A DNA stretch of 64,000 nucleotides. Origin: Prosopocoilus inquinatus (Eukaryota; Arthropoda; Insecta; Coleoptera; Lucanidae). Both the position numbers and the translations under genes were made by a program. The stretch spans positions 28,731,001-28,795,000 of the forward strand of contig CM069877.1 in assembly GCA_036172665.1 (NCBI GenBank), in the 5' to 3' direction. Positions 23,931-34,680 of the stretch are shown one piece after another (position 1 is the first letter of the stretch; every line of letters begins with the position of its first letter). Below the pieces are notes generated by a model. It was not told where the DNA came from, made no database searches, and saw only the letters and a list, made by a program, of their open reading frames with translations.

Positions 23931-24864
23931 ATTACCACGATAGTTCGCCAGAAATGTACATACTTATCTGGCGCTCCCGGCACGTAGTAGATTTGGTGGG
24001 CAGGCTTAGTTCGTATGTTTAGGAAGGAAAACTTTCGCTCCAAGTACGCGGGTTAAAACGTACATCCAGGCTCGTTTACGGACAAATCAGGTTTTAATAA
24101 ATTAAATAATAAATGAAACATGCTTGATACAAGCTATTGGACCATTTATCACCCAAAATACAAGTTCTTACAAGTTTTTAGTCAAATCTGCCGTCTAAGT
24201 ATTTCAATTTGGCTTATTAATCTGTGGGTAACAGCGTACTCGGGCTTGGTCGGCGCGCCAAGTCCGCCACGAGTCGCGAACGTCGGATAAGTATGTGCCT
24301 GTGTGGCGGGCTAATTAGCTTACAATTGTTGCGGATTTTGTTAACTTGATAGCGCATATCATTTCTTAACTCAAATATTATACCACTAGTTTAATATAAG
24401 TAATTTTTACTTTATATTTTTACAAAATGGTTTTTAAACAAACACAAAGCTTACATCACAGAATATTACTCTAGTACACCTGTTCTAAGTTAAAACATGA
24501 GTTCTTTTTTGCACAAGCAACTGAAATCTGAGATTTTAAAAGTCATACGTTACTTTTGTAAACAAAATAAAGTTGATATTCTTCGTTGAAGTGTTTCTAT
24601 CTATTGTAAATGATCGACAACACCGAAATTCAATGCAAAAAGTCCAAAACAGTATTATTTTTCAGGGCCTAAGCAAATTTTCTAAATTTGAACTTTGACT
24701 TTTTATTGTACACCAATGTATCTCTGTGTGTAAAAAATCAAATGCCTGGAGCAATAAACAAAAATGTGGGAGTATATTGACATATTCAGTTCACAATAAA
24801 TCGAAAACAAAAGTGTAACTTAGCTACTTTTTGCACTGACCCCTTCAATTAAGAAATAGCTTAA
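23931..24864. other. unassigned sequence
   Basis: No gene or supported repeat. A GC-richer patch lies at about 24,238-24,310. Confidence 0.4.
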
Positions 24865-24965
24865 ACAGCGACATTCTACGACCACATTTTGACCAAAAAA
24901 CAGGTGTACAGAGGGATTCATTGCAATCAAAAATGATTTGCAACAAGAATTTTTAAAACAACTAA
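24865..24965 (+). repeat. R2 repeat, internally deleted copy
   Basis: It begins AAACAGCGACATTCTACGAC, like the start of R2 at 57.8 kb. It then jumps to GTGTACAGAGG and ATTGCAATCAAAAATGATTT, like the end of that copy. The middle is missing. Confidence 0.6.
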
Positions 24966-25784
24966 ATTCGCTAAAAACACATTAATGAAATGCGGTTCTT
25001 GTTCTTGATGTAAGAATATTTTTGCTCTAAGTAAAGCGTTTTCTTTTTCATATTTTAATACAGCTTCCCTCGAAAGTGCTCGGCTTTGTCGAGACTGCTT
25101 AATGTGGTATCCGTCTACTAAAGAACATTGGCGAAACTACAGACAGCTTTTTGCCATTTATAAAGACGTATGACCAATGTTGCTAGGTAGTAAATCCGAT
25201 TAGAATGAACTTCTGTACTAGCACACCAAGTGTTATGAAGTTGCATTGATCCGTCCATTTGGTTCTGCAATTCTCGCCGATTCATATTACACTATACGTA
25301 AACACTACACAATCTATTATTATTATAGTACGGACAAATTACGGTACTACCACAATAGCGTTGATTGAAAACTGATGCCTACGCAGGCGATAGATCACCT
25401 TTCGAATGAGATAACTACTATTTTAAAGGAAGCGTTTATCTTCATTTACAGTTAGACAATGTTGCAATATTTTCTTTTCATCACGAGGTGGTGCATTCAA
25501 GTCCAAATTTACGTAATTGACAACACCGCTTATTCAATCTGACTTGAATCGTCACAATTTGCCGTATGTGACATTAAATTAAATTTGTTTAATTGTGCTT
25601 CTTCAACTCGTTTTATTCCATGAGGTTTAAACGAGATGAAGATACACTGAGTGCACATGTGAACCCCAATCGCAAACGCTATAAATGATAGTAAACTTAT
25701 TAACTAAAACTCACGTCCTACTGCGATAACAAATAAAAAAGAAATGGCTTATATGTTTGAAGTGTACAGTATAAGCGCGTTTTT
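24966..25784. other. unassigned sequence
   Basis: AT-rich, with no supported feature. Confidence 0.4.
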
Positions 25785-26432
25785 TTAATGTTATTAAACA
25801 CTTAGCAATAACATTTATAATAACTTATTTGTTTATAAATCTGAGAAATTGTACGTCAAACAACTCACCAGTATCAGTAGCCCTTTCTCGTATCTATCTA
25901 TTTCCTTTCAATACACAGAGGGGTGGTAAGCATCCATCCCGTTAATGCAGCCCGTCATGTGGTTAACATGTAACAACCATGTAGTGTTTACGTCCGATGT
26001 TCAACAGTAACAATTGTTTCTACTCACCGGGGCTCCTCTACCCCTTTCGCTCTCCAGCGGCGAATTTAGATGCTGCAGCATCCCGTTGAAGGAGGAACTC
26101 ACGGCGAAGGTATCCACAAATGTGTATCTTCGTACTTCGCATGCATAAAGATGAGCCCCACGTAGATATTAGCATATTTTGCATCCTGAGCGTATGCCCT
26201 CAGGATCATTGAAGTTATTAACTTCCATAGTGCCGAACACTGGCCACAATCCAGTCAACGGTAAGTCATGACCGTTCTTGGAAAGCACAATGCAATCCAC
26301 TAGGTCTCAGGTAAACTGCTAGCTGTGTTTTCAACATTGTCTACCCTCGCCCCAAGCAAGCCATTGGCGGATATAGAACTGTTCTGATGGGGGTGATAAC
26401 GTTGCCGACTATTCGTCAGATGCAGATTCAGA
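25785..26432 (+). repeat. R1 dispersed repeat, copy upstream of a second R1
   Basis: Its body matches the R1 body at 26,790-27,300 and 55,365-55,870. Shared marks include TGGTTAACATGTAACA, TTTCTACTCACCGGGGCTC, GAGGAACTCACGGCGAAGGT and CCATTGGCGGATATAGAAC. It ends near 26,430, where the head of the next R1 copy begins, so two R1 copies sit head-to-tail. Complemented, the CCCCGGTGAG motif looks like a splice donor after a short open stretch, but stops interrupt the frame in several copies. Confidence 0.75.
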
Positions 26433-27785
26433 TTTTTAAAAGTATCAAAATGTTACCAAAGTACCACCTCTGGTAACACTCCGTGTTTTATACCGTCTTG
26501 AGGCGCACATAAACAAATGTATACCTCCTAGTAAATACCGTAACTGTAATGCTTTCGTCAAGTGTCTTTTTCTAGGTTTAGTACAGCAAGCGTTTTTTTT
26601 TTTTCTGTTATGAAACATTTAGCGGATAAAATAGCAACATCTTAAGATCGCTTTTTGATCTGACATTGCAGTAGGATAGACAAATTGAAGCGGGATTTGC
26701 TCCTAAAAAGTCCCCCATGCAAGGCGGCCATGCTTGCTGTCAAAGCGTAATGAAAGTTTTTAGAAAAATTTAGCAATAACAATAATAACGTGTTTTTATG
26801 TAAATCAGAGATATTGTACGTCAAAAAGCTCACCAGTTTCGTTAGTCCTTTCTCACATCTGTCTGTCTTCCTTCAATGCGCAGAGGGATGGTAAACATTC
26901 CGTTGACGCACCGTTCATGTAGTTAACATGTAACAGTCATGCAGTGTTTACGTTTGATGTTGAACAATAACAGTTGTTTCTACTCACCGAGGCTCTTCTG
27001 CTCCTTTCCCTTTCCAACGGCGAATCTAGATGCTGCAGCTCCCCGTTGGAGGAGGAACTCACGGCGAAGGTATCCACAAATGCCCATCTCATATAGATAT
27101 TAGCATACCTTGCATCTTGAGCATGTCCCCTAAGGATCATTGACGTTTCTGACTTCTACAGTGCCGAACACTGACCACAATCCAGTCAATGCCAAGTCAC
27201 GACCTTTCTTGAGAAGCACAATTCAATCCACTAGGTCAGATAAACAGCTAGCTGTGCTTCCGTCATTATCTATCCTTTGTTCAAACCATTGGCGGATATA
27301 GAACAATGCCATATGCAAATGGAGGTGATAATCTACCTTCCTGACCATTCAGCAGATACAAAACTACCCCACAAATAATACAATGTTGATAATCTAACCT
27401 GTCGACATTCGACGAATACAGAACTATCCCTAGGTGATATAATTTTGGATAATCCACCCTGCCGACATTTGACGGATATCACTCATCAACAACTTATATT
27501 TTGAACAAACTCCTTAATCACCTCTCGTTGCATTTCATTAACACACGAATAATCCAATTTACGTGCGTCTTTCGGAAGATACCTTTACCCCCGAATATAG
27601 CCCGAGACTGCCTGCTGATCGAACCTTTTTTCGGTCACATATTACTCAAGTGTCTTGCTGTTTTGGTTATCGCAGACAAAATAAACAGGATCCGACGCGA
27701 GATATACAGATTTGTTGACTAAATGTAATGTATACATTAATTCTAATTTTTATAAAATTATACAACTACAACAAAGTCACATAGT
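26433..27785 (+). repeat. R1 dispersed repeat, near full-length copy
   Basis: It is composed of a head (AAAAGTATCAAAATG to about 26,617), an R2 fragment inserted at 26,624-26,767, and the body to about 27,785. The same head-body order without the R2 fragment occurs at 55,160-57,185. Near 27,290-27,480 it holds four degenerate units of about 60 bases with the core ACATTCGACGAATACAGAAC. The AATATAGCCCGAGACTG and TATCGCAGACAAAATAAACA segments mark the right part. Non-coding and non-autonomous; no inverted ends seen. Confidence 0.75.
26624..26767 (+). mobile_element. R2 fragment inserted in R1
   Basis: It interrupts R1 at a point that is continuous in the 55-kb copy. The flanks are ATTTAGC on both sides (26,617-26,623 and 26,768-26,774), which would be a 7-bp duplication. 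The insert matches the left part of R2 at 34,203 and 57,815 (GATAAAATAGC, CATTGCAGTAGGATAGAC, CCCCCATGCAAGGCGGCC). Confidence 0.65.
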
Positions 27786-28555
27786 CTGTATATCTATATT
27801 CCTGCGTCAGACCAGTTAATGTTCTCGATCCCATAAGTTAGAGTGAAAGTTTTTAGGGTTGAAAACCGAACGCCATAAAGCAATTTGATTCTCATTAAAG
27901 AAGGCATATTAATAACGATAATCGATAACGTCATTATCGAGGCAGTAATAAATAAGAAGCAGTCACGCGAGCATCATGAATATTATTTCCCGACGCTCGT
28001 AAATACTGCGCAGTTTTCTCTTTATTCTACGTTTCTTCCTAATAAAAAAAAACCTAAAAGTCAGATTCAATTAGTAAGCTAATCAATGAAATCGAACTTT
28101 CTCTTCGGGCAAGGTAATTAAGCAGCGACGGCTTCATCTCGATGTCACTGTGGTAATTAGTTATGGGTAATTTGTGAGTGTGAATGCGTGTTGGTTTCCC
28201 GTAGTGAATCGCAGTGATGACGAAAGGGAACATGAACTTTTCCATGTAAAGTTGAAAGCAGACACTCAGACATGTTTGTGGTGAGGCTTGCACTTTTTTT
28301 TAATAAAATGGTAAAAACGTTTGTTGTGTATAACACATTCCCAGTAAGGCGGCGAAAAATTCGTACTCTCTACATTTGCGATACTGTCGTTTTAGAGAAA
28401 ACGCTATATAAATTGACAACAATGTCCTTTATTATTTTAGTAAACATTTCAGCAAAAAGGAAATTATAATGAAATGAATGATAGTTATTTTTAGTTTGCG
28501 TTCTAATTTTTATGTGTATAAGTGCTATGATTTTCGAGCATCCCTTCGAGTATGT
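27786..28555. other. unassigned sequence
   Basis: No recognisable gene. Open frames of 60-80 codons here lack motifs. Confidence 0.4.
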
Positions 28556-28828
28556 CTTCATGTGTGGCGCCTTCCTAAACTCTCACAGCCTGTGAACGTG
28601 AAGGCAAGAACTATGTGGTGCCAGCCACCGTCCAATAAACCGGTTGGTCCGTAAATGCCATCGCAATCCTCATCGATCCGACTACCGTCTGACCGTGGGC
28701 GTGTTGTATTCGTGTAAAACAGGCCCTTTGAGCACGGCTTAAACATGACACTGCGATCCAAGGATGACCGGTGTGTTTTCTGTTAACTGAATCTGTTCGG
28801 AAATTAAATCCCACCAAAAAAAAAAAAA
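28556..28828 (+). repeat. GC-rich segment ending in a poly-A tract
   Basis: About 255 bases, clearly GC-richer than the flanks, end at an A15-A16 run (28,813-28,828). The shape is that of a 5'-truncated retroposed copy (SINE, LINE end or processed pseudogene) in plus orientation. Open frames exist on both strands and none is recognisable. The source sequence is unknown. Confidence 0.4.
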
Positions 28829-28939
28829 AAACTCTTGAACTTGTCTCGGTTTTAAAAATTCATTACTTTGTTATGACGGTTTGATGTGTAGGATTTGTTT
28901 ACCTGTGCGTAGTTGTTATTTTCACAAATACATAATATA

Positions 28940-29628
28940 CAGGTGTCCTTGTACTGTGTGCAAATAAAAAAAAACCTGAGTATAAGTACACGAAATGCTA
29001 GTTTTGCGAGTATTTTTTGGTGGCTTTCGTATCATAGCCAAAAAATTTCGCATGGACCACTTATTTGGAAATGCTGAAATGTGCGAGAAAGATAGGAAGG
29101 TCAACTTCGCCTTTCTCTCTTTATGAGCACGCCCACCGATACCGCACTCGATTTTCAACGCAACATTTCGTAATAATAGTCACTGATATCGTTTATTAAT
29201 TATTTTATTTAAAATTTTAATACACTGAGCGAAGTAATATTTTACGATATCAACTATCGATGAATAAATTTAAAGTTTATGCACCAATTAGGAAAGCGCG
29301 TTAAAAATGTTCTTCCTTCACCCTTTTACGTAAATAAACATTTACTGTAATCTCGCTGCTAGCTATGAAAGTGAAAAGTCTATTAAAAATAATATGGAAT
29401 GAGAAATTACAATTTGTTTGTACCTCGCTTTTAATTTGTTCGGCAATTACGAATCGCAGCTTCTTGAATTGCACTAGATTTTAAATTAAAAATACTTAAA
29501 GCTTGTACTTACTTGCAGTGAAGTTAATTTAAATTGTAAACGTTTTGATTGACCAGCTGATCGGAGCGGCTGATTTATGATGATATATTACAGGTTTAAA
29601 TATTTGCACACAGTAAAAGAACATCCTG
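28940..29628. mobile_element. mariner-type MITE, TA target
   Basis: The left end CAGGTGTCCTTGTACTGTGT then GCAAATA, and the complemented right end CAGGATGTTCTTTTACTGTG then TGCAAATA, are close inverted repeats. Both are bordered by TA. The length is 689 bp. There is no recognisable transposase, although a 78-codon open frame on the minus strand (28,922-29,158) overlaps the left end. The inner right end shares ATTACAGGTTTAAAT with the element at 19,899-20,788. Confidence 0.7.
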
Positions 29629-29995
29629 TACATAACAAGCAAGCAAATAAATTTTAGCTCTGTTTTTTATACCTATGTGGTGTTTATACAACTGGTCATA
29701 TACAGACTAGACTAACGGCTAATGTTATTTTAATAAACCTTTACTAAGCAGTTTATTGAATTTTATCTATTGACATTCTTCTTTTTTTTCTAACAATCAT
29801 GTTCTCACAATAACACTTTGAATACGTATCTTACTCTGCTTTTATACTAGAATTAATATTATTATCCAAACCATCCCTTGTTGGTACAGATGTTGAATGG
29901 GTTCGACGTGGTTATAATTAGACAATTATAGATCCCTATGTAGTTCGCTGTTTCTTAGTATTTTTTTTTGAAACCTTTGTAACATTTTGACAAAA

Positions 29996-30041
29996 AAATA
30001 CTGAAATCAGCATGAACATACTCATGCTGATTTCAGTATTT
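29996..30041. repeat. perfect 20-bp stem hairpin
   Basis: AAATACTGAAATCAGCATGA is followed by a 6-base loop (ACATAC) and its perfect complement. The stem is too short for a typical pre-miRNA and no flanking base-pairing extends it. Confidence 0.8.
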
Positions 30042-30379
30042 GTTTGTATTATTGATTAATTTATTTTATATTGACGGTTTAGAACCTTTACTATCACAAG
30101 TAGACAATACAATTTTCTGTGTTTGATGTTCTTCTTTCTTCATGATGCGTTCTTTCCCCCTAAGTCCTCAAATACTTCGAGGGCAGCTTCGAACGAGTAG
30201 GAGTTTTGGGGCATTCTGATAAAAGGGATGAAGGATAGAAGGTTAATTTCTAGTCCAATTCATATATCTATTCATGAATGATTAAATTGCGATTATTGTC
30301 CCTAGGGCGAAGGACGATCCAAATAATATTTTGTTTATGAATCATATTAAATGGGAAATGTAATCTTTTATTTCCGGGG
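30042..30379. other. unassigned sequence
   Basis: It may be a further eroded 3' part of the adjoining minus-strand LINE, but translation shows no clear motif. Confidence 0.3.
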
Positions 30380-31212
30380 TATGAACCCAATAGCTTTCTT
30401 AGCTGACCAATTTACATTTCAGTATAAGAGGTACAGGGGCCTTTGAATTTCCTAGGGGTATTCTGATTCTACCAAATGTAATTGGATTATTTTTTTTTCG
30501 AGTTCTGACATCTAGATTTATGTCTAAAACATTAATTGATGATTTATTTGTACAAGTCAGTGTGTGTTAACACCATTTCGTTAAGTTTGATACACCATCG
30601 TCTAGTCCATTCATTTACTTAATTTAGTGCTGTAATACAGTCTTTACTACTGCCAGTATGCAAGTACAATTAGCAAAAGTGGTAGCTGTGGTAGATACTA
30701 AAAGCTGGTATGTCTAGGGTGTACAGCAGATGAAGTGGACCCAGTACATTATCTTGCGGTACTCTAGCTTTTATTTGTTTTAAATTTGAGCACGGGTTTT
30801 CGTTATTTTTTTTCTGAATAGTATCGTAACGTATGAATAATTAGCAATTAGTTATTTTCCTTGAGTAGACGCAATTCCAATTTGTAATTAGGTCTTTATG
30901 TCCAATCCTGTCAAGTGCTTGCACGACATCCATAAAAAGCAGTGCTTGCGCAACATCTAAAAACACTGCAGCGCATTTTTTTTTCTTCCAATTACTAATT
31001 CTGTGCACTTAATCAGTAGTGGTTGGTTTGACATTACTTGTGGTAGTGATATTGATTTACACGATGCAACCTCATTACCTGGTTTTCCGGGTTTAGGAAT
31101 TGTAATGATTTCGACCTTTTCTGTTGCTTCCTGCTTGAGCAGAAGCAAGTTTTGTGCTGAGGAAGTTAACACAGCCAGCAGCTTCAGTAGGATGGGTGTG
31201 GGTGTTAATTGA
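30380..31212 (-). pseudogene. decayed Jockey-like LINE reverse transcriptase
   Basis: Minus-strand pieces in order follow the reverse-transcriptase domain of Jockey-clade retrotransposons. IITIPKPGKPGNEVASCKSI appears at 30,957-31,172 (family pattern IPKPGKP...YRPISLL). ALLFMDVVQALDRIGHKDL appears near 30,890-30,950 (family FLD...AFD.VWH.GL). IKARVPQDNVLGPLHLLYTL then DIPAF appears near 30,710-30,780 (family PQGSVLGP...LYT.DIP). RRWCIKLNEM appears near 30,590. The catalytic YADD-type box seems degraded to FANC-like residues. Frameshifts and stops are frequent, so it is inactive. The first aspartate region is only loosely conserved. Confidence 0.65.
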
Positions 31213-31229
31213 ATACAACAATAAATGAC

Positions 31230-31364
31230 TAAGGCCCGGTATTATAAAGACAAATTAGCTTTAACTATTGGCTTATTCCCATGGTAACAATTGTGAACAC
31301 ATTGGAGTTATGGCCATAAACTAGCAGTTAAAGTTAACTTTAATTTATAATACCTGGCCTTATG
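31230..31364. mobile_element. 134-bp MITE with GGCC-type inverted ends
   Basis: AAGGCCCGGTATTATAAA on the left and AAGGCCAGGTATTATAAA on the complemented right form inverted ends. The centre also folds back (TAGCTTTAACTA against TTAACTGCTAG). The form is reminiscent of PIF/Harbinger-type MITEs, but no 3-bp duplication is evident. Confidence 0.6.
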
Positions 31365-33289
31365 CAATAATATTTAATGTCAACAAAAGGCAAATATAAC
31401 AGTAACGTATGTAAGGGCGGGTGATTAAATGATAAAATAATTACCACTTCACAAGGGCTCGTCCAGCTCAAACCTACTTTAACCCTTGAATTTACGAGGA
31501 ATGTGAGAAAAATTTCAAAATTACACAAAGAAAATTTCTCTCACTCTTTTCTCCAAACTTTTGATCAACCATGAAAGATCCAAGAGCAATTCCCTTGTTT
31601 GAGCGTTTCTGGTTCGAGCTTATAAATAGACAGGAATTACTTTCGGCTCTTTTTTAATGATATGACTATTTTGGCCCTTACAGTACGTCGAAAAAGCACC
31701 GAACGAAGGAAGCGGTGGCTAAAAAAGTATACCAAAATAAGTAGTCTAAGCTCAATCAAAACTTGTGCTCAAACCAAAATTAAAAGCCCGTGATGGAAGA
31801 AAAGTTTGACAATAAGAGAGAGAGCAACAGTCACAAACATGCCTGTCCCGATCTTCAAGGACAAGGCTTGAGACAAACTTTTAATGAGCTTATGTTTCTA
31901 CCAGCATTAAGTCAGAATCGACGAAACGTACGACGAGGAAATCCTCCCTCGAAGGTCCTCAACAGTGACCAAACTGTGAACCGATCTTCAGGACGGCCAG
32001 AATGCGAAAATCGGGCAGAGCCCCCACAAACAACACCACCAGACGCTGAGGATGTCGTCAAACTACTGACTGGCTCGCGACACAGTACGAGTTAATAAAT
32101 AAACTAATCGTGCCCCCAAATATACGAAGATAGGGTTTGCATGAATTGAAAATATCATAACATCAGCAGGAACCAACCGCATTTCAGATGAAGTCAAGAA
32201 AATCCAACCGCCTTAAAAGGTCAAGAGGGGACCCAAATGAATCTTTCAGTCGCAACATTAACTTGCAGAAAACTAATTCATATAGATTAATTCAATAAAT
32301 AAAAAAATATATGACGGCGGAATTTTATTACTAATAACTTTATAATCAATGTGTAATTTCGATCGGCTCTCATGAAACAGACGAAAAGCGCTTGCAAACG
32401 TTTACAAAAGATGAGGCAATCGTATCTAAATATAGAATCTCCATAAATAAATGTCGAGGCATCGGAATTTTACACCATTCTGTGACCAGAGTATTTTAAA
32501 ACGAATGCAAGGAAAAGTGTGAGTTGAAACAGAAAGCGTGAGGTCAAATTATGTGTTACGAATTGAATTATTCCAGCAGCGAAGGCGATGGTAAAGAAAC
32601 TGTTTTTATCGCAGTAAAATCCGACGAAATAGGTGCGGCTAGAAACGCTTAAAGAATTTCTTACAGCTATGCAATCGGGAATATATTCTAGTCAAACGTA
32701 ATGTACAGGTTGTTTCATGAAAAGCGGTTTTCACACCGTAACACTGATCCTAGGACGTATTTTATTTTGATAGAGGCGTTAATTAGATAGGTCAATTGAA
32801 TCGGTTATTTTAGAACTTAGACACTTGTGTTGTTTCTGAAATTACTGACTCGATTTAACAGTACTTTTCTACGCAGTTTCTTCAGAATTTCACCGGTTAT
32901 AAAGTCGTGTCCAGGTCATATTTTCGTGAATTTAAGTTTTTCAAGCATCCCTGAAAAATCTTGGTTATGTTGAATATTACGTGGCTGAAAGTATTTTCCA
33001 GGTTATCAGCAAATGTAGCTGTAGCTTTTTCCTGATTACTTATGGCTCAGGAACTATTAGTTTTTCTTAGCTGTAATTATCCAGGAAAGTTTTAGTCATG
33101 TCTTTGATTTAATCCACACAATAAATGATTGAATTATATTTTTTCTTCATCTATGGTGGTCTTAAGTAATAGATTTGTCAGGACCTCAGATGCACTAGTG
33201 TATTTTGTGTATGTAAAGTGTTCCTTCCATGACTTTGTTACTTCCATACCTTCTCGATGTTGAAGGGTAAGCAGAGACGAATTTTATTG
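31365..33289. other. unassigned; one 101-codon open frame
   Basis: A plus-strand open frame at 31,790-32,095 is hydrophilic and proline/acid-rich near its end (EPPQTTPPDAEDVV). Its base composition is more coding-like than its flanks, but no family is recognised and no upstream or downstream exon is evident. A TACAGGTTGTTTCATG motif near 32,703 resembles a transposon end without a partner. Confidence 0.35.
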
Positions 33290-33366
33290 AAAAATAGCTC
33301 GAGCACGGTCGGAACCTACAACCTTACGATTGCAAGGCCTACCCCCTTATCATTTGGGCTGTTCAT
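33290..33366 (-). repeat. tRNA-like sequence, probable SINE head or tRNA pseudogene
   Basis: On the minus strand the order CCAAATGATAAGGGGGTAGG, CCTTGCAATCGTAAGG and GTAGGTTCCGACCGTG resembles a tRNA D-arm/A-box, anticodon arm and T-arm/B-box. The anticodon loop has the wrong size, the B-box is altered (GGTTCCGA for GGTTCGA) and the acceptor stem does not pair well. I therefore call it a tRNA-derived SINE head or pseudogene, not a working tRNA. Confidence 0.45.
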
Positions 33367-34202
33367 GCGTTTATGAACCGACTCCGTGCAAGAAAAATTT
33401 TTATCGACTCCCTTACAGATTTAATTAATATTTCTAAAACAGTTAAATGCAGATTATGTGAAACCGCAATCTGTGACTGTATTTGATTTCATTTTTTTAA
33501 TGAACCGATCGTTTTTTGTTTTTTCTTGATTCGATTTGACTTTATTTTATGATTGAATTATCATCAATTTAATTCTCTCTTGTTCAAACTTTTGATTAAA
33601 AATTCGTCAATGTTCTTGATTCGACTTAATGTTAATTAGTTCTACAGAATTCTTATTTTCGCCTTATCTTCATCACCAATCGTTTTTTTTTATTCTTTGC
33701 CTGACTTTCTTTAACTATCAATTTGTAATTTTTTGTTTTTGTTTGGTTTTATTTCACAAAATTTTATTTTTTAACTTGATGCTTTTGTGCTTTTTTTTCT
33801 ACTTAAGTTTTATTATCTTACACTTTAGTTACGCCGAGTGATCGCTATTTTTGTTTTATGTTTTATTGGATTTAAGGTATTTTATTTTTTAATTAATAGA
33901 TAGTTTTTTTTTGTAGTATTTACTTACAGATTAAATTTGCGGTTGTGATAAAATTCATAACCTCTGACACTCTAAAAGACCCCTGTAGGTTCATCGCCCC
34001 CAGGCAACTCCTACATATATAATTTCCAAAGGACCTATCCTATTAAACCATAGGTCCGTACAACAGAGATATCTTTTATGGAGTAAGGCTTATTTTAAGA
34101 ACTACGAAAATTCCGGAGCAGAAATAATAGGAAAAGTGATATTTGAATAATAATAAAAAAATACTACATTTAGATATTCTTTGTGTGTATACACAAATAT
34201 AA
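33367..34202. other. unassigned T-rich sequence
   Basis: Long T-rich stretches give spurious hydrophobic open frames (for example 33,629-33,841). No feature is supported. Confidence 0.5.
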
Positions 34203-34680
34203 ACATATAAAATAGCGACATCTTACTATCGCTTTTTGACCTAACATTGCAGTAGGATAGACAAATTGAAGCGGGATTTGCTCCTAATGAGTCCCCCATG
34301 CAAGGCGGCCATGCTTGCTGTCAAAGCAGAATGAAAGATTTTAGAAAAATTTTGTGCAAATCGTTTTTGATTGCAGTGAGAACCTCGAGCAGCCTCTGGA
34401 CAGCTGTTTCAGCCCTGCTTGGGGCTTCTTCAGCAGAAACGTAGCTGAAGAAGCCCCAAGCAGGGCTGAAACAGCTGTCCAGAGGCTGCTCGAGGTTCTC
34501 ACTGCAATCAAAAACGATTTGCACAAAATTTTTCTAAAATCTTTTGGTCTGCAGTGGGAATGTCGAGCTACGTTTCTGCTGAAGAAGCCCCAAGCAGGGC
34601 TGAAACAGCTGTCCAGAGGCTGCTCGAGGTTCTCACTGCAATCAAAAACGATTTGCACAAAATTTTTCTACAAATATCAA
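34203..34680 (+). mobile_element. R2 element with expanded hairpin
   Basis: The left 130 bases match R2 at 26,624 and 57,815. After them comes a perfect inverted repeat: 34,334-34,434 is the exact complement of 34,444-34,544 (101 bases each, 9-base spacer). A third copy of the arm in the second orientation follows at 34,567-34,671. The three arms are essentially identical while the rest of R2 has diverged between copies, so this expansion is recent, or is a sequencing/assembly product. Open frames reading FDCSENLEQPLDSCFSPAWG arise on both strands only because of the inverted duplication; they are not a gene. Confidence 0.75.

Noticed and set aside
29996..30041. microRNA precursor
   Set aside because: The stem is perfect, only 20 bp long and has no extended pairing; more likely a small transposon remnant.
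33290..33366. Functional tRNA gene
   Set aside because: Altered B-box, poor acceptor stem and wrong anticodon-loop size.
33629..33841. Phe-rich hydrophobic frame
   Set aside because: A by-product of T-rich low-complexity DNA.
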